A stretch of 64,000 nt of DNA from Zeugodacus cucurbitae (taxonomy: Eukaryota > Arthropoda > Insecta > Diptera > Tephritidae). Below, piece after piece: positions 37,801-49,800 of this stretch. Made by a program: the position numbers and the translations under genes. The notes under the pieces are model-generated. The model worked only from the letters and a program-made list of their open reading frames with translations, was not told the origin of the DNA and did not search any database. Location: contig NC_071669.1 in assembly GCF_028554725.1 (NCBI RefSeq), positions 56,453,001 to 56,517,000 on the forward strand. The letters run 5' to 3'. Numbering within the stretch: position 1 is the stretch's first letter; the number at the start of each line of letters is the position of its first letter.

Positions 37801-40800
37801 TTAATGCTACTCAATACTCATCCATATATATATTTTTCAAACTAGCTTTTATAGCCGTGCTTTTGTAAAAGTTGCGAGTATCTTTCTGTCAACAATCGCA
37901 TTAAACTTTGATGTTCTTATAATTGTAATTTATAGCGCTCATAGGCATATCTATTTGTTTGTATTGAGATTAGTTAAATACATTGTAAGAGTTATGTGCT
38001 TGAGACAGTAGTCTTAAATCAACATGTTTATATACAATTCTAGTTTAGTTTACTTACATTGATGTACACTTTTCCATACGGAATTATCTTTCTTTAGAAC
38101 ACGCGTGCTCAAGTGTTAATTTTCCACTGTCAAACAAAAAAAAAAAGGTTTTATGTCGTCATTTTACAATGAGGAAATTACTTTTTGTTTTTTTTTTTAT
38201 TATTTTTTCACAGAAAGTGTGTTTTTGTTTTATCTAGTGGCATTGACAAAATGCAGTTGCTCGGCAATTCCACACTAAAAAATGCCTTATCGTTTAATAT
38301 TATTGTGTTTAAAAAGTAAAATTGCTTCGCAGTGAGCATGCTCGAAGAGCAGAGAGAGAGAGAGAGACTGTAAAATGTATATAAACACAGTGCAACCCAC
38401 ATTCATACCCACTAAGTCTCTTTTATAAATTGTTTTACATGTTGCTGTGCGATTTTTTTTTTGTTTTCGGATGCACATTTTTGCAATTTTTAATTTCTTA
38501 TTTGTATATTATGTCTTATATATTTAGATATGTATGTATGTGTGTATGTGCGTCAGTTTATGTGCAAACTTTTGACAGTTGTTTACTTACATTTTTCGTG
38601 CTAAATAGCCTCATAGTTGAACATTGAAATAATTTAACTGCTTTTCTTTTTAAATGCATACATATCTACACGAATATAGGTAGATATTATTTTTATAGTT
38701 GTACTGGAAAACACATGTATTCAATAGGGAGCATTTAGAACATTCAAGATTTCTTTGCCTGTTGTGTTATGCAGTGGAATCCCCTATTTTGAAACGTTAG
38801 CTGCATTTCATATTTGCTTTAGACGGAATGCATTTTCTAATAATCGTTTATATACTTAAATTACAGCTAGCTTCGGTAGTCTGCCGTTGGCGTTAAAATT
38901 ATAACGCATTTTCGCATTTTTTCTGACTTAAATTGCAAATTTTTAACTATCGTCCAATGATTTTGCAAATTTTAGAATTTGAAAACATTTTCTTATCAAT
39001 TATTGATTTATAAAATTGATTTTAATATACATTTTTTTTTTATTCCAGCAAACCAAGCACTTTGGAATGGCACATGGGAGCGGGGTCTTACATACGAGTG
39101 CCGGTCGCTATTATTCAAAGCTTTGCACAATTTAATGGAGCGGTATTTATTATAATAAAGCAATAACAATTAAATATTAATATAAACTATTTCCTTAGGT
39201 TCGTGCTGACCAAAGATATTGTGCGTTTTGGAAAATGGTTTGTGCAGCCGTGTACCTCCAATGATCGACTCTTTGGCCGAAGGTAAGCTACGCTAGAGTT
39301 CAGTGTGTGTATATAACAAAAAGTGGTTGTGTGGATAACCAATAATATGAAAACTTGCTGTGCTGTATAGTTGTAAGGCATTAAGTTACATTGGAAATCC
39401 TAGAGGAAATTTATAACAAGTTCTCTGTGGTTTTGTTTTGAGTTACAACACTAATCATCGTTCAACTTGTTACAAATACTATATTAAATTATATTATTTA
39501 TCATATAATTTAATAGTTTAATAAATGAATAACTAAATTCAATCAGTTTACATATAAATTAACAAATTTGTTTTTAATTTCTAGTTCTCAACACCTTTCA
39601 TTCTCGTTTACGTTCTTTGTGCACGGCGATACGGTATGCGCATCGATTGATTTGCGTGAGCACCCTGCGGTGCGTCCCTTATCCAAGGAGCATTTAACGG
39701 AAGCGGCTGCCGCTTTTGCCGCCGCTAGCAATTCGCAAACACTGTCTCAATCTCATGAACATGGCAATGCTGCTACGAATTTGCCAGAAGATGTGGCGAG
39801 TCCACACAATCCGAATAGTGGCGGCGCAACGGGAGAAGGAGGTGTCAACAACTCAAATACGAACGCCTCCTCCACACCCAAGCCGCGACGTGTAATATTA
39901 GCGCCATTTGGTATGGCAGCCACACTCACAGGTAATAGCTTTAAAGCTACAGATCCAATGGCCGAGAAGATCTTAGAGGATTGGGCATCATTTTTCCCTT
40001 TGTGCAATAAGGAAAACTCCGATGTGCCACCGGTGGTTGAAGTTGTGTCGGGTAAGCGTGTAAACATTTTTTTAGTTTGCTCCAAAATTCAGTATTAATT
40101 TTCAAAATTTTCATCGTTTTCTTTGTGGTCTAGGCGGACATAAAATGTATCATCCCTCAATTTATGTACTAGTCACTGATTTGGATGACATGGAGGAAAT
40201 GGAAGCGGCTGCATTGCAGAAGGGCTCATTGGGCACAACATCTTCTGCGGAGGCTGCCGCATTGGCGGCTATTTCATCTGCGAATACAAATGAATATACG
40301 GGCAATAGTCGCAAACCGACACCGTCGCATCAACCCGCTACTTTGCAACAACAACAACAACAACAGCAGCAGCAGTTGCACACTGTAACGACTGTAACGA
40401 CAGTTGCCACGTCGAGTAGCCAAGCCAGCAGCAGTGGGGGCACAAATGGTATTAGCAGCAGCAGCAGCAGCAGCAATAGCAGTATTGCAATGGTTGAACA
40501 ACATTTGCATGAACTCACAGCAAGAGCGCAACCCTACTACGACACCACGGCGAGTAGTTTTACTGGCAACACAACTAATACTCATGCCTCACCACAGGCA
40601 GCTACCGAGATGCCAGAGCGCGTATGGCAGGATTGCATAACAAATACATTGCATGTGACATATGCGGCTAGTGTTGCTGCTACAGCAACGAGCAGTGGCG
40701 CCACCAGCGCGCAAATAACTTGTTCATCCCTCTCTACAACCACCGGCGGAGTTTCGGCCACAACTGCGACCGGTAGTGGTACAGTAGGTGGCGAGGACTG

Positions 40801-43800
40801 TAATTCCACCAGCTCCACCAGTGGTGGTAATAATGGCAACAGCGATAACAATGGCGGCGGCGGTGGTGGCGTCGGTAGTGGCGTTTGTAGTGCCATGAGC
40901 ACGCAAAATGCCAACACAAATCCTAGTGATGCAAATGGAATGGAGGCCAAACTGCGCATGCAGCAACTGCAATTTTGGGGATTTGTCGATCCAATGGAGA
41001 AAGCACCCTGTACATGCACAAAGTAAGTTTGAATTACTGATATTAAAATATTTTAGTTATTTATTTGTGAGTTTAAACGTTTTCAATATATGTGAGTTCG
41101 ATCAAGAAACTCGTCACTATATATGTATGTATGTATTGAGTCGGTAGAAGAAATAAGTGTGACGCAAAATTATATTGAAGGGCAAGAAAATTCACTAGTT
41201 GTATGCAATATGAAGCACTCAGAGTTAAAAGTAGGTGAAACGTTGAAGTGTCTATAAAATTTAATTCATTACGTTCGAGTTGATATTTTTTTTACAATAT
41301 TTTACTTTAAAAAATGTTTAACGTAATTTCTGGTACAATGCATAGAGTTCATGAAATAGTAAACAAGTTTTCTAGATTTTTTTTTATTGCAAGTATTTCT
41401 GTTTCGTATTTATCTCGTTTGCAAAGTCTAGCTTATCTTCTATGTGTGTGTACTGCATGAAACCTTCTGTATTTTAAACACTACTCTTTCCCAAACAATA
41501 TTAATTTGCTTTTAATTAGTATAATTTATGATAACCTCAAATTTTGAAATGTTTAGTTATTGAAATGTCATGTGAATTCTGCTTTCCTATAAAACTATGG
41601 TGGCATTTTGATTGCCACATTTAATTAATTCAGTAGCTGTCTTAACAAAAACAACAACACATAAATCTATATAGTATAATAGAAATAAAAAAAAGAAACG
41701 TACATAAATACGAAATCCGTTAGGAGAGCACAGTAAAGCATACATATATGTATTTAGTGTAAAGAAACAAATTGGCCAACAATTTTCAGACTTTCATCGT
41801 CGTCGTCGTCGTCATCGTCGACACTGTCGTTTCTCACACATACTACTTCTAGCAGCAAAAAGACTGCAGCTTCTACTACTACTTCTTTGTCAATGACATC
41901 CCCTATATATAGTGTTTCCGGGCCGGCTTCGTCAGTGCGTCTGAGCAACAGCATGATGATGGCATTGGGTGGTAAAATGCATACCGGCTCGGTGGTATGC
42001 GGCAGCGGCAGCACCAACAGCACCACCAGCAATAGCCACCAACAGCAACAACAACAACAACAATCACAACAATATCGTACAACATTATTTTCGCCGCCAA
42101 CAACGGCAACAACAGCAACATCATCATCATCTTCGTCTGTATACCACAGCAATGTAAAAAGTACCACATCTCGTACAACAACAACAACAACAATGTGTAT
42201 ACCATTCCATCGGCGTCAACAATATGACTTTAACTCCGATAACAACACTAGTGGCGGCCGTAACCATTTGTATGCGAATATGAGCAATTCGATATTGAGG
42301 TGTCGTAGCGAAAGCGTTGGCGGTGGCAGTGGTGGCGTTTGCTTTGACGTCGTTGACGGTGCAGTGGATACAGTAGACGCTGCCGCAGCTGCTGCTTCCA
42401 ATGGCATCACTACTATGCATTATCAAACTTCAGACACCATACCAAAGCAAAGGTTTGTGTTGTCGCTCTCACTGTCTTTCTCTCGCTCACACACACACAC
42501 ACACACCCACACAAACACTGTCTCACTTTCTCTTTACGCCTCACGCTCTTACTCGCTGTTATTATACTCTTCCAAACATGTATACACTTGCTCTTTATCC
42601 TGAACCATATCATTATTAACCGTGTTTTTTTGTTGGTCGGTTGGTTGGTTGGAAATGAACTGCAAACTCCCACACACAATTACTTGCCTGCTATATGGTT
42701 CCACATATTCAACTCATTAGTATGCTACTTACTTAAACATTCGAAAAAAATGAAAAATGATTCTAATGTGGTGAAGTTGAAACATGTTCATTAATCCTAA
42801 AATATAACAAAACTAATTTGACAGTCGTACATATATAATATATTTAATATAAATATATAATTTTTAATAACTGTAAACTGTATTATGGTGTTGATGAGTC
42901 ACAAATATATTTTTTTTATTAATTAGTATCTGTTTAATATCAAATATAGTTTTAGACGATTTTGAAGTTGTTTATACCCTATAGTAGTATATTGTGAGGT
43001 TATACGATTGTAAAAATGTAAATATAGTGAGTATTTTGTAAATTTAAAGTTATTGGAATAAACAGAATAGGAATATACATAAGTTTTAAATCAAAATTCT
43101 TAAAAAAAATGGATCACATTTTTTGAAACCGGTTTTGGCGTACCTTAACTTTAGATTTCGTCTTATATTTTATTTTTATATTTACCTATACATATAATAG
43201 ATTTAAATACTCGAAAAATTTATTAAAAAGTGGTTACTAGTCTAACAGTTGGGTGATGGTTATGGAAAACTATTTTCATGAATCATTAATGGAAATTTTT
43301 CATATTGAATATTATTACATATAAAATATAATTGAAATATTTTTCACGGATGTGTATATATAAATTATATTTTTTTTAAACAAAAACCTTTGACATTTCA
43401 TGACATTTCAAAAAAATAAATTTTTCTCTCAACTACACTCACTCAGTAAAGTAATGAAACGAAATTATCATTAACTCTAATTCTATCATTCTTGGATTAC
43501 ACACATATTTTGTAGAACATTTGGTGTGGTGCATTAAGTAATGAACATTAATTTGATTCGAATTCAACACAGTCATAATGCACATAATAAAATGGTTAGA
43601 ATTTGGTAACAAAATGCTACTTTAATAAATGTATTATATAAGTAAAAATCGAATATTTGAAAATTTATTGCTGTAGTTGAACATTTACATATACTATATA
43701 TATATTATATATAATAATCGTACAACGAAACTCTTTAAAATGAATTTAGGAAGGTGTTTGAATGCATAACAGCATACCAACATACATATGTACATAAATA

Positions 43801-46800
43801 GCATACATTTTGCTACCTGCAATAATTAACTATTGATTTTGAATTATTTTTGACTTTATACAATTTGTGTTTGCAGAACTTTGAATCCCGCATCGATGAC
43901 ACCACATGATACCCCGCATGGCGGCGCTTCAACCTATTCGCGCAACTCTGTGGGCGACTTGTTGCCTGTGCCATCGGTGGGTTCACCTGGCACACCCGCA
44001 CAATCGCCACATCCGAATTCAACGCTATCACAGCCGACATCCGTACCACCGGCCGATCAAGTGAGTGCTTGAGGTTTATACTAGTTCTTTTTCAAACCTT
44101 TCCATTACATTCTAAATTTCCCACAAATATATATTAATTATATATTCTTATTGTACAGTTATCAACAATGAGTCCACGCGCACCACCATCCGTACCGAAT
44201 TTGCAACAACCACCAACACCGATCGATCATCTATTGGATAAGAATACACCGGCGCCTACACCCACCGATCAGCATGATAATAAAAGCATCACCACATCGC
44301 CCTATGTGCGGCCTACGCCAAGCGTTGAGCCGCCACCCTCGGTTGAGGCGGGTAATGGTGGTGGTGGTGGTGGTGTGTCTGGTGTGGGACCAAATGGGCC
44401 GGGTAGCGTGCCACAACCACCCAGTGTGGGACGTTGCACACCGACTATAGGCGGTCAGCAGCAGCAACAGCAACAGCAAGGTTCGCAAGCACAATTATCG
44501 GGTAACACCGGATCTACTACGCCTCAATGTGGCAGTATAACCATTAAGAAATTTGAGGTGCATCAACCGTCTTTGTCAACACTAAGTGCTGATCAAATCA
44601 AAACTGAACCCGGTTATGCGCCAACGCCCCTGGCGGGTGGCGTTAGTCGAAATGGCCTGCCAGTGGTTTCGATGGCATCTGGCATGTCGGCAGCAGATGC
44701 CATCAACGATTATTGGAAGTCCTTTAAGATGCCAGAAATCAAAGTGAAGGACATCGATAGTTTCGCCAATGACGACTGCTCCAAATATAATGTATTGTAT
44801 GATTTTACGTTTCAAAATGCTTGGTGAGTATTTTTCGAACTGCTTTAACTGCTTTTACACGTACATTACAGAGTACATAGGGGAAATTGCAGTTCAGTTT
44901 ATGTATATTTCCATCTTTAGACTCTAAGAAGAAAACACAGTGCTTATGAATTTGCGCCAACAAATTTTATATTCAAGCGAGTTGTGAGAATATGAATTGC
45001 ATAAATGATAAACGCACACAAAAACTACAATTTCCAATCACTTTTTATTTTTTTGTTATTCTTGAATTTCAATTAACTTTCCATTTACCTATTACAGGGC
45101 GAATCATCCAATGAAACGTTTCAAGCAAAACGAAGTGACCAAACCTTATCGAAGTATGTGTACCAAAAATCTCTATGAAGGTCATACCCACTCCAAACCG
45201 CTTATGCCGTCACCGGGCTCAGTATATGGTTCGCAGCTGCTCTCTATAGATGCTTCCCTGAGTTCGCTTTCTGGCGCTGCTATGAATGCAGCATCGGTGG
45301 GTGGAAGTAGCAGTGGCGGCTTGGTGGGCATAGCCGCTCATTGTGGCAATATCACGAATATTAAGGAGGAAAATGTGGGTAGTGATGGCAATGGTAACGC
45401 AGGCGGCTACTTCCGTGGTCTGGACATACAAACCACAGATGCACTACAGGGTACAGCTTCACCTTGTAAGGATGGCAAGAGCAGTGCGAGTGGTAATCTC
45501 TACACCGCTGAAGGCTTAAACCCAACCATGAACGATCTGGAGCAGCTGTTCGAGACGTCGAACGATGGCTGCGGCAGCGTGCAAATACATACACCGCCCG
45601 ACTCGAACAACCCATCCAATGGCTCTACTGCAACGACTACAATTGATGATCTCAAGCGTAGCACCGCAGTTGCTGCTGCCGTCAACGCCAGTGCGGTCGC
45701 GATTGCTGCATTGCAAAATTGTTCAAATACACCGAATGCCACTAATGCGATTGGTAATAATGGTAGCAGTAATGGTGGCGGTAGCGGCGGTCCCGGTATG
45801 ATACAGGCGGAGGATCTGACCAAGATGTTTCCTACACCACCATCACACGAACAGCACCATCCCAATTCCAGTCCGTGTCAAATGGACATACAAATGACGG
45901 ATCTCAGTGTAATTACTGCTTCAACTACAATGTCGGGCAGCTTGGAGACGGGTATGGGTGGTATGATTAAAATCAAACAAGAATACTTTGCCGAACTGGG
46001 TAGCCCAGTTGAGGAACCAATCGAAGATTGGTCTTATGTTTATCGTCCGCCGAAGCGTGCCAAGTTTGTGGGTTCATCAAAGTACGCGCCTCTAACAAAT
46101 CTACCTAGTCAAACACTTCCGCCACTGGCGTTGCCAGCGAATTGCACTTACAAACCATCTTGGACGACACAGAAGTCACGCGCTGTGGTCGCTGCTCAAG
46201 CTGCCGCCGCACAACAGCAGCAGCAACAGCAATTACAACAGCAACAGCAACTGCAACAACAACATCAGCAACTTCACGAACTACTCTCAGCAGCGCCGCG
46301 TACACCGCTGCAACAACCACGCACACCTTTGGGCCCCATACCATCGCCAATGCACTCCAATACGGTGCCCACGCCCTTGAGCAGTGGTGGTGGTGGCGCC
46401 GGCGGCGGCAATAATCTACTGCTGAACCAGCTAAACTGTCCGCAGGCAGCACTCACAAATACGCCCGGCAGTACGAGCATGCAGCAGATGATGCAACGCG
46501 CTGGCATGTCACCGATATCGCCATCACCCGCCTCGGTTGTTCCATTCCCGATGATGCAACCGCAACGGCATCCACCGCCACCTTACGAAATGGCTGTGGC
46601 CAGTCCGGCCACCTCAACATCCTCGTATTTGAATAAACAGTATCATTCACAGGAGCATCCGCCAACGCCACAAAGCGTGGGAATGCCTTCAACACATCTA
46701 CCTAGACCGCTGAGCGCCGCTGGCAATCTGCCATCCACTGGTGTAACGACTGGTGCCGTGGTGGCGCGTGAGTTACCCGAAGTCAGCTCTCTGATCGTGA

Positions 46801-49800
46801 ATATTCTGCTGTACGACACGGCGTTGAACGTGTTTCGAGATCACAATTTCGATAGCAGCACTGTTTGTGTGTGTAATGCGGATTCGCAGAAAGTGGGTAA
46901 CATACGTGGCGCCGACTCGGGTGTTTATGTGCCTCTGCCCGGTGGCAGCTTTAATCCATTGCCGCCTTCTACAACTGCAAGCGGGAGCACCGGTGTGGCC
47001 GGTATCGGCGGAAATAGCGGTAGTGCTGGTGGTGCTGCAACTGCCGGAGGAAATATGCGCTTGTTAAGTGCCTTTGGTGGTAGTGCTTTGGATTCACCAG
47101 CATCGTTGCCAGGTACATCCGGACATACGGGATCAGGTTCATCTTCCTCCTCCAATACTCCTGCCAGCAATCAACACATTACAGGGTACGTAGACGACGA
47201 TCCGGTAGATTGTACCTGTGGTTTTAGCGCTGTTGTCAATAGACGACTTGCATTTCGAGCTGGTCTCTTCTACGAGGATGAATTGGAGATAACGGGTGTT
47301 GCCGAAGATCCCGCCCGATACAAGAAACAGTCATTACCTTCGCTGATAGCAAATTTAGCAGCCGCGCTCACACCATCTGCTGCGAAATTGGTGCCCTCCA
47401 TACCCATCAAGGGCGCCAACGCATTGGTACCTGCACAAGCAGATAAGGCTAATCACGCGCAACCCGATGCGCAGTCACTGCAAAACGCACACATCATCTT
47501 CGATTTATTGCTTGAACAATGTTCGATTATTCAAACGTCTAGCAGTTCTGTGCACCGAGCTTTACAGCGTCACCGACATCGTTTAGCACGACAAAGCCGA
47601 CAACCGCAATCGGTGGCCGCGATCTCCAATGTACTAGAGTTCGTCGATGCGAATGATGTGATGTGCTTGGCGCTCGAGCAAGCGAGATTGGCTTTCGAAA
47701 GCAATCGTATGGATGTTAATGAGTTTTCTAGCCAAAATCAACTCTCACCTTTCGATCCCAACCGACCTGGCGCCACCAAACGGCATCATCAACTCTTCGG
47801 CAGCAGATTAACAGTACACAAATGGCCGTACATTCCTGTGGGCTTCTCACGCAGCAACAAAGAGATTGTGCGCACCATGAACTTCATACAGCCAATGTTG
47901 CAAAATGCATTCCATTCAAAATCGCGTAGTGCGGCGGGCAGCAAAGATGCTACTTACACCGTAAGCGGACCATTGACCTGGCGACAGTTCCACCGTTTGG
48001 CTGGACGTGCATCGGGTCAATGCGAACCACAACCTATACCATCGGTGATTGTTGGACATGACAAGGATTGGGTTTCAGTGGCACCACTAGCCATACACTA
48101 TTGGGACAAACTGCTGCTGGAGCCTTATGCGTATGCGCGCGACATTGTTTATCTGGTTGTATGTCCGGAAACCGAATTTGTGGTGCAGAATACGAGAACA
48201 TATTTCAGAGAATTGAGTTCTACATATGAAATGTGTAAGTTGGGTCGTCATACACCCATACGCGGTTGGGATGGTTTATTGACGGTGGGTCCACGCTCAC
48301 CCACTGATAAAACACCAAATAACACGCCATTAGACGATTGGTTGCGCACCTTAGATAATACCGCTTTAGCCGAAAAAATACGTCTCTATGCGAGCGCGTT
48401 TCATAATCAAATAGCGCCGTACCTAAATCGTGTGCCCGGCGACAAGACTTTACTAAATCCACCTGAAAATAGCAGTTGCCAACCGGGAGCCGGACGCGAA
48501 CGTGGCACTACCAGTCCAATGGGTAGCATGAGTTCCATGCATAGTTCGATGAGCGGTGTTGAACAAGACAAAACGCACAACTCGCCGCCCAAGATGGAGA
48601 GCATGGATCAACAGCAGCAGCAACTCCAGCATCAGCAGCTGCAGCATCAACAGCAACAACAACAGCAGCAGCAACAACAGCAGTCTTCTGCCGACTCGGT
48701 TGACATGAAGCCAGACATCAAATCTGATACAAAACCACCAATAGTGCTTAGCGATCCTTTAGGTATGGGCGAAGCAATGGAAGAAATCAATCCACCGGCA
48801 ATCGTGTTGTACGTAGTTGAACCCTTCACATTCGGTTCCGACTCACCCGAACTGGAGCGTTTAGCGTGTATAGCGTTGCTGCGCTGCTACGCCGAACTCT
48901 TAAAGTCCATACCAGATTCGGTACGTGCTAATATCAATATACAAATCATATCGTTGGAATCGATAGTTGAATTGGGACGATCGCGTACACGAAAACGTTT
49001 CTCGGACGAAATCCGTTGCTTGGCATTGAACATATTCTCGCAGTGTCGTCGTCATATGGTGCACACGCAGGCCGTGAAGAGTCTGACTGGCTTCGGCACA
49101 GCAGCCAATATGGAAGCATTCCTCAAGAGCAAAGACGACAAGAATCGACAACCATATAAAATGTACACACCACCGTATGTGTTGGCGCCGATGCATGAGA
49201 AGAACGACAAGACAGACTTCTCCCGCCAATCGTCCAGCATGCGCGCACTGAACGAGCAAAAGTATTCCGTTATGTATTGCAACTATTGTTTGAGTGAAGA
49301 TCAGAGTTGGTTGCTGGCCACCGTGACCGATGATCGTGGTGAGATGTTCGAAAAGATCATTATCAATATTGATGTACCGAACCGTGCGCGCAGACGTAAG
49401 GCGCCGGCGCGACGTGTTGGACTCAAGAAACTGATGGACTTCATAATGGGTTTGATCTCACAGACGGCACATCATTGGCGGTTGGTGATAGGCCGTATTG
49501 GACGCATCGGTCACAGTGAATTGAAGTCTTGGAGTTCTTTGTTGAGTAAACAAAATCTACAGAAGGCTTCCAAGCAACTCAAGGATATCTGCAAGCAATG
49601 TTCATTCATGTATCCACCTGCCATACTGAGCGCCTGCTTGGTAACACTGGAGCCTGACTCGAAACTGCGCGTTATGCCCGATCAATTCACGCCGGATGAG
49701 CGGTTTTCGCAAATCTCCATGCAAAACCCATTATCCACACCACAAGATGTAACATGCACACACATACTAGTGTTCCCAACAAGTGCCGTTTGTTTGGTAA

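Noticed and set aside
40582..41019. Long minus-strand ORFs opposite MED13 exons (also 41754-42426 and 45361-46695)
   Set aside because: They are shadows of poly-Gln, poly-Ser and poly-Gly coding repeats in MED13. They have no independent splice or motif evidence.
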